A DNA stretch of 64,000 bases from CAISKJ01 sp046351555 (GCA_046351555.1 JAXLYI010000024.1:1-64000), one strand, 5' to 3'; shown: positions 26,502 to 35,597, numbered from the stretch's first letter. Translations and numbers: made by a program. Notes: generated by a model not told the origin, from the sequence alone.

Positions 26502-27238
26502 GGGGCGTTTCGTGGGGGGGCGGGCGGCGGGGCGTCGTCGCCGGCGAGCTGTCGGAGCGAGTGGACGAAGGAGGCGCGCTCGGGCGCGGGGAGCCACGCG
26601 TCGGCGAGCGGGAGCCCGCGCGCGCGGCAGAGCGATCGGAGGTCGTCGAGGAAGTCGTCGCGCGTCGCGCCGGCGTCGCCGCGTCGCAGCCCCGCGCGGA
26701 TCGCGTAGGCCATCCCGGGCGTCCCCGGGCGCCCGAAGGCCTCGACGGCCCAGGCCACGTGGCGGTCGAGCGCCTCGGCGAACGCGCCCGTGTCGTCGCC
26801 GCGGGCGGCGGTCTCGGCGAGCTGTTCGATCAGCGCCATGCGCGCGTCGAGGGCGGCGACGGCGCGCGCGGCGAAGGCCCGCGTGGGCTCGTGGGCGCAG
26901 GCGTCGTGCGCGTGGAGCTGCCAGCGCGCCTGCCGCGCCGTCACCAAGAGCGCGGCGGTGAAGGGGGCCCACGCGTCGGGCGGCGCGGGGTCGTCGGGGC
27001 GCGGGAGCGACGGGGGCGCGAGGGCCTCCCCGCCGAGCGCGGCGTGCAGGTCGGAGAGGTCGAGGAGGTGCGCCGTCAGCTCGCGCAGGTGCCCGCCGAG
27101 GAAGCGGAGCGCGGCGGCCGAGGGGCAGCACGCGACGCCCGCGGCGACGACGCGCGCGCAGCCGTACAGGCGCGCGCCGAGCGACTCGGTGAGCCGCAGG
27201 AGCGTCGCCCGGTAGAGCTCGGGGCTCCCGTCGCTCAC
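26498..27238 (-). CDS. Helical protein of unknown function
   Basis: From a GTG (27236-27238) overlapping the stop of the creatininase-family gene, the product has 246 residues. It is strongly alpha-helical (LTESLGARLYGCARVVAAGVACC, LRFLGGHLRELTAHLLDLSDLHAALGG, ARWQLHAHDACAHEPTRAFAARAVAALDARMALIEQL) and might adopt a ferritin-like or four-helix bundle, but metal ligands cannot be assigned with confidence. The gene sits between two overlapping partners, so it very probably works with the creatininase-family enzyme. Confidence 0.65.
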   Translation of the reverse strand: MSDGSPELYRATLLRLTESLGARLYGCARVVAAGVACCPSAAALRFLGGHLRELTAHLLDLSDLHAALGGEALAPPSLPRPDDPAPPDAWAPFTAALLVTARQARWQLHAHDACAHEPTRAFAARAVAALDARMALIEQLAETAARGDDTGAFAEALDRHVAWAVEAFGRPGTPGMAYAIRAGLRRGDAGATRDDFLDDLRSLCRARGLPLADAWLPAPERASFVHSLRQLAGDDAPPPAPPRNAP

Positions 27239-28005
27239 GCGGGGGCCCCGGCGGCGAGGCCGAGCGACTCGCACACCTCCGCGGTCACCATGGCCGCGAG
27301 GCGCTGGTAGAGGTCGTCGCCCTCGGCCGCGGTGGCCTCGGCGGGGGCGCCGAAGTAGGCCCGCTCGCTCCCCATCGCGCGGAAGGTGGTCTTGCCCTCG
27401 CGGATGGCGACGGCGAGGGAGATGGGAACCGGCGCGAGGCCCGCCCGCACCTCGTCGCGCACGAGCTCGGGCCGCGCGGCGAGCACGAGCGACGACTCGT
27501 AGCGCCCCGCGTGGCAATCACCGCGGCGAAACTCCTCGGAGAGCGTGCGGCCCCAGCGCTTCGTGAGCTGGTTGGCGAAGAGGGCCCCGGGCACGCGCCC
27601 GACGGCGGCGGCGAGGGCCGCGACGTGCTCGGGCTCGAGGTGGTTGTTGACCACGCAGGCCCGCGCGAAGCCCGCGGCGATCCAGCCCGAGAGGAGCTCT
27701 TCGACGACGCGCGCGGTGGTGTCGGGCGAGAGGCTGACGGCGCCGGCGAACTCCGCGGCGTAGCGCGTCACGCCGTAGGGGAGCGTCGGCGCGACGACGG
27801 CGGTGACGTCGCGGGCGCGCAGGGCCTCGGCGGCGTGGACGCAGGCGTGCTCGGAGAGGATCGCGTCGGTGGCGAGCGGCAGGTGGGGCCCGTGCGGCTC
27901 GGTGCTGCCGACGGGCAGGAGCACCACGGGACGCGGCGCGCGCAGGAGCGCGGCGCAGTCTTCGGTGGTCATCTCGCCGAGTCGGAGGGGGAGCGTCTGG
28001 GGCAC
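27235..28005 (-). CDS. Creatininase-family metal-dependent amidohydrolase
   Basis: A 256-residue enzyme of the family that includes creatininase, ArfB and the mycofactocin peptidase MftE. The metal ligands are visible in VGSTEPHGPHLPLATDAI (Glu, His and Asp), in VVNNHLEPEH, and in the motif HAGRYESS near residue 170, which corresponds to HAGxxETS. It hydrolyses cyclic or linear amides; the substrate is unknown. It starts at an ATG and is the first gene of a three-gene operon with 4-nt overlaps. No mycofactocin gene is nearby, so a role as MftE is not supported. Confidence 0.85.
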   Translation of the reverse strand: MPQTLPLRLGEMTTEDCAALLRAPRPVVLLPVGSTEPHGPHLPLATDAILSEHACVHAAEALRARDVTAVVAPTLPYGVTRYAAEFAGAVSLSPDTTARVVEELLSGWIAAGFARACVVNNHLEPEHVAALAAAVGRVPGALFANQLTKRWGRTLSEEFRRGDCHAGRYESSLVLAARPELVRDEVRAGLAPVPISLAVAIREGKTTFRAMGSERAYFGAPAEATAAEGDDLYQRLAAMVTAEVCESLGLAAGAPA

Positions 28006-28099
28006 GAAGGGCGCGCGATCGTCGTCAATGCGCCCCCGGGTGTCAATGCGCGGGGCGTGCGCGGCGCGGAGAGCGCGGGGGCAACGGGCGGGGCGGGGT

Positions 28100-28747
28100 T
28101 CAGGGCGTGGGCGGCGAGCGTCCGCGCGCCTCCGCGAGCGCCGCAGCTCGCGCGGAAGCCTCGGAGAACGGGCACGGCGGCGCGACCGACGACGCGGCGG
28201 CGACCTCGTCGGGGCGGTAGCGCGGGGCGTCGGTCTGCCCCCGCAGCGCCTTGATGTGCGCCGCGTCGACCCCGTGCGCTTCCAACATCGCGACCAGGGT
28301 CACCCAACGCGCGGTGTCTTCGGGCCGCTCGGGCCACTCGTCGCGGCGCAGGAGCTCGAGGCCCACGCTGCGGTACACCGCGAGCACCAGCGTCGCGCAG
28401 GTGAGGCCAATCTCGTCGGGGCCGAGGCGCAGCTCGCCGGAGCGCTCGAAGCGCGACCGGTCGTAGCGGAACCCGTACCGGAGCCTGTGGCTCTCGTGGC
28501 GGCTCCACACGCGGCGGCACATCTGGGCCACCTGCGCGAGGCGCTCGGGCTCCAACGGCGACACCGCCGCGTCGGCGTCGGGCCGCGGGGCGTCGCAGCG
28601 GAGGTCGCGGTCGCTCGCGAGGTGCAGGTGGCGGAGCGCGCCGCCCTCGTCGCGCCACAGGACGCCGACGTGCTCCCCCGAGGGCGAGAGGGCCACCGCC
28701 GCGTCGCCGCCGATCGACGACGGCGTCGTCCACCAGGGGGCGCTCAT
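28100..28747 (-). CDS. Hypothetical protein coupled to the restriction-modification gene
   Basis: A 215-residue protein whose ATG overlaps the stop of the restriction-modification gene by 4 nt. It contains EHVGVLWRDEGGALRHLHLAS early and EIGLTCATLVLAVYRSVGLELL in the middle. A conserved Cys followed by a hydrophobic helix, with a His earlier, is reminiscent of NlpC/P60 or permuted papain-like folds, but this is a weak guess. The C-terminus is low-complexity. The coupling suggests a role with the restriction system, or simply shared transcription. Confidence 0.55.
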   Translation of the reverse strand: MSAPWWTTPSSIGGDAAVALSPSGEHVGVLWRDEGGALRHLHLASDRDLRCDAPRPDADAAVSPLEPERLAQVAQMCRRVWSRHESHRLRYGFRYDRSRFERSGELRLGPDEIGLTCATLVLAVYRSVGLELLRRDEWPERPEDTARWVTLVAMLEAHGVDAAHIKALRGQTDAPRYRPDEVAAASSVAPPCPFSEASARAAALAEARGRSPPTP

Positions 28748-31700
28748 TCGAGCCCCTCCATGAGCCGGTCGACGCGCGCGGGGGCGAACTCCGCGAGGCG
28801 CTCGCGGACGCGCTTCGCGAGCTCCCCGTGGGCCGGCAGGTGGTCGCGGGCCGCGAGGGTCACGCTCAGGAAGCCCAGCATCGTCGTCGCGTCGAGGCGC
28901 GCCACGTCGACGGCGTCGAGCGCCCAGGTGACCGCCTCTTGCTCCCCGTCGAGCAGCAGGTCGTCGAGCGTGTCGTACACCTTCGTGAGCGCCGCCCGCC
29001 CCTCCCCCTTCGCGACCTGCGCGTAGACGCCGTCGAGCCAGGGGGGCGGCAACATGGGCGCCACGATGCGCTCGATGGCGCGCCCGACGGGGTGCGTGCG
29101 GAGGAGGTCGCGGACGCGGCGGCGCAGCGTCACGAAATTGCTCGCGTCGCCCGCCGTGGCCTCCGTCACCGCCTTCTCCGCCGCCTGCCCCAGCTCAGCG
29201 AGGCGGCGGTGCGTCGGGTCGTCTTCGTTCCACATCGGGATCGGGAGCTGCCAGACGTTCGTGTCGATGTGGCGCTCCTCCTTGCCGCGCGACATGAGCG
29301 GCCGCGTCGCCTGGGTGGTGGTTGCCGCGTTGAGGATCGCGCAGAGGAACCACGCCTCCTCGTTGCTCTGGACGGAGCCCCAGTAGAGCGTGTGGTCGAT
29401 CACGGCGCGGTGATCGACCACACGCGCGGCAGCGAGGTGCATGCCCGACTCGCCGTAGACCACCCGGATCGCAGGGATCGGGAACTGCGCGCTGAGCTTC
29501 TTGTGGTAGTTGAGTTGCGCGGTGAGGGTGAGCTTCAACGAGCCGGGGTCCGCACCCTCCGACTTAGAACGCGTGCCGTGCTTGGCCCAGAGCTCATTCG
29601 CACGGCGCCACCAGTCTGCGAGGCCAGGATACTGGTCCAGTTCCGGCGAGAAGGGGTCGAAGAGGTTCTCCACGTCGCGTGGGATGACGGCCAGCCTCGG
29701 CGCGAGGGTGCGATGCGGCAGTACCGTTTCACCGAGAAAAACAGGCCGAAGGAAGTCCTCTTCCACGACACCTTCCAGGCGCTCGATGTCCTTCCAAGGA
29801 GCTTTCTCCGTCACACTACGCTGCGACCGCACCGACCTCTGGCCGAACGGGATGCCGAGCGGGCCAGCGGTCTCCTCTGCCACCATGAAAAACACGCGCG
29901 GGAAGATCGTCGCTCCATTGCGAAAGCGATCCACGTAGCTGGAACTCGCAGTGGTTGGCGTGGCGTCGTCGACCCACGACCGCCGCAGCGAGTCCCGCAC
30001 AGTCGGCCAGTCGTTGCGGCCGCGGGGTATCGTGCCCTTCCACTCCTCGCTTTGGCGCGGCATCGGGGACGCGGACGTCGCGAGGGTTCCGAAGACCACG
30101 GCGCACTCGCGCGGGAAGAAGTGGGGGCGCACCTTGCGGAGGTCCCACGAGGGCTTGAAGGCCGCGTACACCGGGCTGTTCTCCTCGCCGAGGTCGCCGC
30201 GGCGGAAGCCCGCGTACTGCCCGCGGTCGAGCACCGCGTCGGGCATCACGAACGCGAAGGCGCCGCCGGGCTTGAGGTAGAGCTGCATCGCGCGGGCGGC
30301 GAAGAGGGAGGAGAGGTCCTGCTGCGTGGCGACCTTGCCGCCGGCCCAGAGCCGGCGCGCCTCGCAGAGCTCGCGGAAGCGGGCCTGCATCGAGGGCGGC
30401 ATGAAGCGGTAGGAGAGCCACGGGGGGTTGCCCACGAGCACGTCGACGTGGTTCTCGGCGCGCGCGAGCCACTCCGGGCGCGCCATGTTGCGGATGTAGT
30501 AGCCCCAGATGTGGTCGCGGCCCTCGTCGTGGAGCCGACACAGCGTGCGGAACGCCTCGGCCACCGCGATCTGCTGGTCGGGGGGGATCGCGAGGCGTTG
30601 GAACACGCCCGCGAGCGAGGGCACCGCTGCCTTCGGGGCGCGCTTCACCGCCATGCGCGCGAGCTCGCTCACCAGGGCGTCGAAGCGGCGCGCGTCCTTG
30701 AGCAGCGCCGCGGGGAAGCGGAACACCTCCTCGAAGCCGAAGGAGCCCTGCGCGGGCACGAGCGCGCCGCCGCCCGCGGGCTTCTGGTCGTCGACGGGCA
30801 GCGTGAGGTCGCCGGTGGTGCCGAGCAGGTCGGCGGGGTTGCGGCGCCAGAGCATCGAGTCGCCGAGGTAGACGGGGATGTGCAGCGCGCCGGGCCCGCG
30901 GGTCTGGAGGCGCGCGCGGCCGATCGCCAGCACGTACGTGACGCGCGCGAGGGTGACGGCGACGGGGTGCAGGTCCATGCCGAGCACGTGGCGGGTGACG
31001 CCCTCCAGCGCCTCCGCCGCGGGGACCTTCTTCTCGTCGGCGGCCGCGAGGTAGCGGCGGACGGCGTGGAAGAGGAAGGTGCCCGAGCCGCAGGAGGGGT
31101 CGAGCACGCGCAGGGCGAGGGGGTCGGCGACGGCGGCCTCGACCACCTGCTGCGCGAGCCAGTCGGGGGTGTAGTACTCGCCGAGCGTCTTGCGCACGTC
31201 GGCCTGGATCACCGACTCGTAGAGCACCTTGAGGACGTCGTGGTCGACGGCGCTCCAGTCGAAGCGCGCGAGGCGGCGCGCGAGCGTCTCGATGAACGAG
31301 CGCCCGGCGTCGCCGGGGACGGCGACCACCCAGTCGAAGAAGTCGGCCTCGACGACGTTGAGGATGCCCGCGGTTTCGAAGCGGAGCCCGGTGAGCAGGG
31401 CGGTCGGCGGGACGTTGGTGACGGGGAGCCCGAGCACCGCGTGGGCGATGATCTCGGCGGAGTTGACGAGCAGGGTGTGCTCGATGAAGAGGTTGTCGTC
31501 GTCGGTGAACTGGGTGCCGAGGGCGGTCGCGAGGAGGCGCGCCCAGAGCGCCCGCTTGGTGCGCACGGCGGGGTCGTCGCGGTGCTTCGCGTAGAGGGCC
31601 CCGAGGGCGGCGCGGTCGAGCTGGTGGGCGCTGCTGTTCGCCCCGAGGCGCTGCTCGATGGTCTCGGGCGTGGGCTTGATGTCCCGCGCGGTGGCGATGA

Positions 31701-32133
31701 CGCCTTCGAGCCAGCAGGTGATCGCGGGGGTGTCGGGCTTGACGGCGGCGAGGGTGATGGCGGACGACGGCTGGAGGTGTCCGTCGACGAGCTGGTAGGC
31801 GTGCCACTCGGTGCCGTCGGTGAGCACGCCGACATAGCGGCCGCCGCGGGTCTGCTGCCGCTCGATGACGTAGCCCTCGAGCTGCTTCACGGCTTCGGCG
31901 AGCACGTTGCCGACGCGGAGGTCTTTCTTCACCTCGATGACGGTGGCGCCCACCTCGACGTCGATGCGCCGGCGGTTGCCCACCTGCGCTTCGAGCGCGA
32001 CGACCTGGTCTTCCGCGAGGGAGAAATCGCCGGTCAGGAGGAACTGCCGCACGTCGGCCTGCACGTCGGCCTCGGTACGCGGGGCGTCGCGGCGGACGAG
32101 GCGCGCGACGCACTGCTCGGGGGTGTCGGCCAT
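28744..32133 (-). CDS. Type IIG-like restriction-modification enzyme (nuclease-methylase fusion)
   Basis: One 1129-residue chain combines DNA cleavage and adenine methylation. Near residues 25-75 a PD-(D/E)xK nuclease core is visible (RRIDVEVGATVIEVKKDL). The helical region leads to a gamma-class N6-adenine methylase with motif I LDPSCGSGTFLFHAV and motif IV VGNPPWLSYRF. The C-terminal third should hold the target-recognition domain (NYHKKLSAQFPIPAIRVV...HIDTNVWQLPIP) and a helical bundle. The ATG at 32133 was chosen because the extended frame upstream runs into tandem repeats. The next gene overlaps its stop. Because specificity, cutting and methylation are in one chain, no separate methylase is needed. 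Confidence 0.88.
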   Translation of the reverse strand: MADTPEQCVARLVRRDAPRTEADVQADVRQFLLTGDFSLAEDQVVALEAQVGNRRRIDVEVGATVIEVKKDLRVGNVLAEAVKQLEGYVIERQQTRGGRYVGVLTDGTEWHAYQLVDGHLQPSSAITLAAVKPDTPAITCWLEGVIATARDIKPTPETIEQRLGANSSAHQLDRAALGALYAKHRDDPAVRTKRALWARLLATALGTQFTDDDNLFIEHTLLVNSAEIIAHAVLGLPVTNVPPTALLTGLRFETAGILNVVEADFFDWVVAVPGDAGRSFIETLARRLARFDWSAVDHDVLKVLYESVIQADVRKTLGEYYTPDWLAQQVVEAAVADPLALRVLDPSCGSGTFLFHAVRRYLAAADEKKVPAAEALEGVTRHVLGMDLHPVAVTLARVTYVLAIGRARLQTRGPGALHIPVYLGDSMLWRRNPADLLGTTGDLTLPVDDQKPAGGGALVPAQGSFGFEEVFRFPAALLKDARRFDALVSELARMAVKRAPKAAVPSLAGVFQRLAIPPDQQIAVAEAFRTLCRLHDEGRDHIWGYYIRNMARPEWLARAENHVDVLVGNPPWLSYRFMPPSMQARFRELCEARRLWAGGKVATQQDLSSLFAARAMQLYLKPGGAFAFVMPDAVLDRGQYAGFRRGDLGEENSPVYAAFKPSWDLRKVRPHFFPRECAVVFGTLATSASPMPRQSEEWKGTIPRGRNDWPTVRDSLRRSWVDDATPTTASSSYVDRFRNGATIFPRVFFMVAEETAGPLGIPFGQRSVRSQRSVTEKAPWKDIERLEGVVEEDFLRPVFLGETVLPHRTLAPRLAVIPRDVENLFDPFSPELDQYPGLADWWRRANELWAKHGTRSKSEGADPGSLKLTLTAQLNYHKKLSAQFPIPAIRVVYGESGMHLAAARVVDHRAVIDHTLYWGSVQSNEEAWFLCAILNAATTTQATRPLMSRGKEERHIDTNVWQLPIPMWNEDDPTHRRLAELGQAAEKAVTEATAGDASNFVTLRRRVRDLLRTHPVGRAIERIVAPMLPPPWLDGVYAQVAKGEGRAALTKVYDTLDDLLLDGEQEAVTWALDAVDVARLDATTMLGFLSVTLAARDHLPAHGELAKRVRERLAEFAPARVDRLMEGLE

Positions 32134-32461
32134 GGGGGGCGCGATCCTTTCACGAGACCGCCGCCTGCGCGCAAGCGGAACCGTGCGCGGCTCAGCAGGC
32201 GGGGGCCTTCGCGTTCGGGCCGTCGGGCGGCCCGCACACCGCGCCCCGAAGAACACCAGGAGCGACCCGAAGAACACCAGGAGCGCCCCGAAGAACACCA
32301 GGAGCGCCCCGAAGAACACTGGGCCCGACGCGGATGACGTCTTCCTCGCGGAGCAGCGCGCCGAGGCGACGCCGGAGGATGCGTCGCGGGTGAAGCGGAT
32401 CCCGCTGGTGGCGCCGTCACGCACCGGCTGCTGCGGACTACGGCCGGGCGTGCGCCTGCTG
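32134..32461. repeat. Non-coding region with four 21-bp tandem repeats
   Basis: Four head-to-tail 21-bp units, GCGCCCCGAAGAACACCAGG plus A with one to a few changes, occupy 32241-32324; the last diverges at its end. They lie about 110 bp upstream of the restriction-modification start. The frame of that gene is open across them and would encode LVFFGAL repeats, but this is probably fortuitous. Nothing else recognisable lies in the 328 bp. Confidence 0.75.
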
Positions 32462-32963
32462 TCACCCGTGCTGCGGGGAGCCGATCAACGCGCACTCCAA
32501 TGCCACGCGGTGGCGCTGCCGGAGCGCCTTCGCGTTGGCGCTTCGGTCGGGCTTCGCGCTCGCCTGCGGGGCGAGTGAGCGCATCTCGAGCACGGTGACG
32601 GGCGCTGCTGCGTCGCGAACCCGCAGCGAGGGGAACGTGTGCGCCCGCGCGCCCGACCAGGCGTTGACCACCGTCGCCCGGTAGAAGCCCTCGTCCCAGA
32701 AGGCGGGGTCGAGGACGCGCGCCCGGCGCCAGCGCGACGACGCGGTGCGAACACCAGAACATGTCCGACACCCCGAGGAACACCAGCGCGCCCACGGCGC
32801 CCTCGTCGTCGGTGCGCAGCCAGAACACGAGGGGCCAGATCCACGAATCCTCCCGCCGGAGAAGGCGGTCGATCGCCGCGCGCCAGTTTGCCACGAGGGC
32901 GGCAACACGCGGCGGCGGGGCGGCATTCCCCGTGCGGGTGTCCCGTGGTATCCACGGCGGCAT
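32462..32963 (-). pseudogene. Frameshifted hypothetical gene
   Basis: From an ATG at 32961-32963 one frame encodes MPPWIPRDTRTG and continues through ALVANWRAAIDRLLRREDSW and VFLGVSDMFWCSHRVV. Near 32740 the natural-looking sequence moves to another frame (VLDPAFWDEGFYRATVVNAW...) and ends at 32462 with IGSPQHG. Together they make about 165 residues of a plausible protein of unknown function. A single-base frameshift, real or a sequencing error, best explains this. Confidence 0.5.
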
Positions 32964-33120
32964 GTGTGGGTGGTTTCGTCGAGGGGTGCGCCCCGACCCG
33001 TCGCCGTCGCTGATCGCGCTGGTGGAGCCGAGTTTCGCGAGGCTGGACGTCATGCGCGCCGGCGGGCGCTGCGCCAAGGCGCCGCGGGCGCTGGCGTGGC
33101 GCGGGGGGGCGGGCTCGTGA
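32962..33120 (+). CDS. Short frame, probably the N-terminus of the next gene
   Basis: A 52-codon frame, MCGWFRRGVRPDPSPS to AWRGGAGS, that ends in a TGA overlapping the GTG of the next gene. A run of seven G at 33103-33109 lies near its end. One more G would join it in frame to the next protein (AWRGG-GLVIRGG), which reads naturally. It may therefore be a frameshifted N-terminus rather than a separate gene. Its ATG overlaps back to back with the start of the leftward pseudogene. Confidence 0.4.
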   Translation: MCGWFRRGVRPDPSPSLIALVEPSFARLDVMRAGGRCAKAPRALAWRGGAGS

Positions 33121-34190
33121 TCCGCGGGGGTGACCCTCCCGCGGCGGACGCGAACGCCGTTGGCCCCGGCTGGTTTCGCGTCACGCAGATCGGCTTCTGG
33201 GACGACTCGGCCAGCACGGGCGTCCCGAGCGAGTGGCCCCACCCCCGGGACCTCGTCACCCGCTGGGATCCGGCGGCGCGGGAGCGCGCGGTCGCCTATC
33301 TGAAGCGCGGCGGTGCGGTGGCAGCGTGGTTCGGCGTCGCGCGTTGTCGCCTCTGCACCGCGCACGTGGGCAGCCTGGACCTCTGGGACGGCACCTACCT
33401 CTGGCCCCAGGGCCTCGACCACTACGTCACCGCGCACGACGTGGCCCTCCCCGACTTCTTCCTGCGGCACCTGGAGTCGGGGCCGGAGCCCCCGCCGCCG
33501 GTCGAATTGACGAAGGCGCCGAGGCTCGTTCGCTCGGGGACGGAGTTCAAGCGGTGGGCGGCGTCCACGGCGGCGTCGCCGGCGCCCCGGCCGGACGCGA
33601 TGTCGTTGCCGGAGGCGCGCGAGCGTGCGGCGCGGCTGTCCACGTCGGCATCCGCCTTCCGCGTCGACGAGTTCAACGGGCGGTGGCACGTCCAGGGGGC
33701 CGGGCTCGACGCCTACGTCGCGCCGCTCCTCGCCGAGGAGCTCGACCGCCTGTTGTTGAAGCACCGCTGGGTCGACGCGCCGTCCGAACGTTCCGAGGCG
33801 GTGCGCATCCCGTTCGAATCGCGCGAGGACGGGTTGCACTTCGCGTGGGTCGAGGGCGACGTGCTCCGGCGCGCTGCACGCGTGCTTCTGGCGCTGCGCT
33901 CGAATCTCGGGCGTCCCATGGCGCCGGAGGAGGTCGAGGCGAACTACAAGCTCGCCTCCTGGGGCGAGATCGCGGAGGTGGTGCAGACGGCGCACTACGG
34001 CGTAGGGATGTGGCCGCTCACCCACGCGCCGGCGCCGGTGGACAACCGCGAGGGCGCGCTCTATTTCCGCCTCGAGTCCGCCGGCGCGCACTGGGAGAGC
34101 GTGGTCGACGAAGGCACGGTCGCGTTCTATCTCCCGCCTCCGTACGTCCCGGCGGTCATCGAGGTCGAGCTCTGGGCGTTGACGCGGTGA
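33117..34190 (+). CDS. Hypothetical protein with CxxC zinc-binding-like motif
   Basis: A 357-residue product from a GTG. The first half carries a widespread but uncharacterised motif: CRLCTAHVGSLDLWDGTYLW, then PQGLDHYVTAHDVALPDFFL, in which a Cys pair and two His could hold zinc. The second half (after a Pro/Ala linker) is mixed alpha/beta with no recognised domain. No signal peptide is seen. If the seven-G run upstream is one base short, the true protein is about 50 residues longer. It converges with yaeQ. Confidence 0.65.
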   Translation: MIRGGDPPAADANAVGPGWFRVTQIGFWDDSASTGVPSEWPHPRDLVTRWDPAARERAVAYLKRGGAVAAWFGVARCRLCTAHVGSLDLWDGTYLWPQGLDHYVTAHDVALPDFFLRHLESGPEPPPPVELTKAPRLVRSGTEFKRWAASTAASPAPRPDAMSLPEARERAARLSTSASAFRVDEFNGRWHVQGAGLDAYVAPLLAEELDRLLLKHRWVDAPSERSEAVRIPFESREDGLHFAWVEGDVLRRAARVLLALRSNLGRPMAPEEVEANYKLASWGEIAEVVQTAHYGVGMWPLTHAPAPVDNREGALYFRLESAGAHWESVVDEGTVAFYLPPPYVPAVIEVELWALTR

Positions 34191-34209
34191 CGGCCGACGA
34201 CGGAGTCGT

Positions 34210-34761
34210 CTACCCCGCCGGGTCGGCGAGCGTCGCGCGGGTGACCGTGCCCTCGAGCGTCTTGCCCGCGAGCGTCGCGTAGAGGTTGCCCTCGGTGTGG
34301 ACGAGCGTGAGCGCGGTGTTGCGGTCGAAGAGCGCCGCGAGCGCGTCGACGAAGGCCGCGTCGACGGACCACACCTCGACGGCCTCCGCGCGGTGGAGCT
34401 TCGCGCCCGCCGCCTCGCGCCGCAGGTGCTCGGGCGCGTCGGCGGTGAACACCGCGACCCGCGCGCCGAGCTTGCTCGCCTTGTGGAGGCGCTCGATCGA
34501 GGGCCGCCCGATGTCGACCCAGAGCGTCACGCGCCCGTCGCCCGTGCGCGCCCACACCGCCGGCTCGTCGGTGGACGAGAGGCCCTTCGAGAAGGCGACG
34601 TCGTCGCTGTAGAGGAGGCAGTAGGCCAGCGTGCGGAGCGCGAGGTAGCGCATCGTCTCCGACGGGTGCAGCGCGGGGCGGAGGTCGAGCGTCGTGTAGA
34701 CGCCGCGGTCGACGTCGGAGAGCTCGACGCGGAGGTGGTACACGGTCGCGGTGAGGGCCAT
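34210..34761 (-). CDS. yaeQ: YaeQ family protein
   Basis: A 183-residue protein matching YaeQ along its whole length: MALTATVYHLRVELSDVDRG at the start, HPSETMRYLALRTLAYCLLY, FSKGLSSTDEPAVWARTGDG and TLWVDIGRPSIERLHKAS, then a strand-rich C-terminus with TLAGKTLEGTVTRATLA. YaeQ has a variant PD-(D/E)xK nuclease fold; Asp/Glu in the DEP and WVDIG segments fit. Its biological role is unclear. It is 55 bp downstream of gloB in the same direction. Confidence 0.92.
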   Translation of the reverse strand: MALTATVYHLRVELSDVDRGVYTTLDLRPALHPSETMRYLALRTLAYCLLYSDDVAFSKGLSSTDEPAVWARTGDGRVTLWVDIGRPSIERLHKASKLGARVAVFTADAPEHLRREAAGAKLHRAEAVEVWSVDAAFVDALAALFDRNTALTLVHTEGNLYATLAGKTLEGTVTRATLADPAG

Positions 34762-34816
34762 CGGGGCGGTTGTGGCGCCTCCCGCCGCGCGGTGTCCAGC
34801 GCGAACCGCCCTCCCG

Positions 34817-35578
34817 TCAGCGGAACGAGTCCTTCCGCCGCCGCAGCTCGGCGAACACCGCGTGGTCGGGCGCGCCGGCCATCCCCAGCGAGGCCGCGAG
34901 CTCGGGCGCGCGCAGGAAGGGGTTGGTCGCACGCTCCACGCCCATCCGCGAAGGAACCGTCGGGCGCCCCGCGGCGCGCAGCGCGTCGACCTCCGCGGCC
35001 CGCGCGCGCAGGGCCTCGTTGTCGCCGTCGACCGAGCGCGCGAAGCGGGCGTTGGACTGCGTGTACTCGTGGGCGCAGTGCACCAGCGCGTCGTCGGGCA
35101 GCGCCGCGAGCTTCGTCAGGCTCGCCCAGAAGAGCTCGGGCGTCCCTTCGAACATCCGCCCGCAGCCGAGCGCGAAGAGCGCGTCGCCGACGAAGGCCAT
35201 GGGCGGGTCGTCGATGACGTAGGCGACGTGGCCGAGCGTGTGGCCGCCGACCGAGATCACCCGCGCGACGTGGCCGCCGAGCGCGACGGTGTCTCCTTCG
35301 GTGACGACGCGGTCGCTGCCGTCGCCGAGGCGGGCGACCTCGTCGGGGCAGGTGATGCTCGCGCCCGTGGCGGCCTTCACCGCGGCGTTGCCGCCAGCGT
35401 GGTCGGGGTGCCAGTGGGTGTTCCAGATGTGGGTGATGCGCCAGCGGCGGGCGGCGGCCTGGGCGAGGATGACGTCGGCGTCGGGCGTGTCGACGCAGGC
35501 GGTCTCGCCGCTCACGTCGTCGTGCACGAGGTACCCGTAGTTGTCCGACAGGCAGGGGAACTGGTGGACGGTGATCAC
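34817..35578 (-). CDS. gloB: Hydroxyacylglutathione hydrolase (glyoxalase II)
   Basis: It hydrolyses S-D-lactoylglutathione to D-lactate and glutathione in methylglyoxal detoxification. The 253 residues carry the metallo-beta-lactamase signature THWHPDHAGGN, the third metal His in GHTLGHVAYVI, FVGDALFALGCGRMFEG, and the late His in VHCAHEYTQSNARFA, which are the glyoxalase II hallmarks. The C-terminal glutathione-binding domain is present with RATNPFLRAPE. The start is a GTG at 35576-35578. Confidence 0.94.
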   Translation of the reverse strand: MITVHQFPCLSDNYGYLVHDDVSGETACVDTPDADVILAQAAARRWRITHIWNTHWHPDHAGGNAAVKAATGASITCPDEVARLGDGSDRVVTEGDTVALGGHVARVISVGGHTLGHVAYVIDDPPMAFVGDALFALGCGRMFEGTPELFWASLTKLAALPDDALVHCAHEYTQSNARFARSVDGDNEALRARAAEVDALRAAGRPTVPSRMGVERATNPFLRAPELAASLGMAGAPDHAVFAELRRRKDSFR

Positions 35579-35597
35579 CGCGCGGTTGTACCGCGGA

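Noticed and set aside
27235..28005. Mycofactocin peptidase MftE
   Set aside because: The family matches, but no mftA, mftB or mftC lies nearby.
32241..32324. Possible CRISPR array
   Set aside because: The units are head to tail without spacers, 21 bp long, and no cas gene is present; it is a plain tandem repeat.
32753..32790. A second copy of the 21-bp tandem repeat
   Set aside because: The similarity is partial and falls in the natural coding part of the frameshifted gene.
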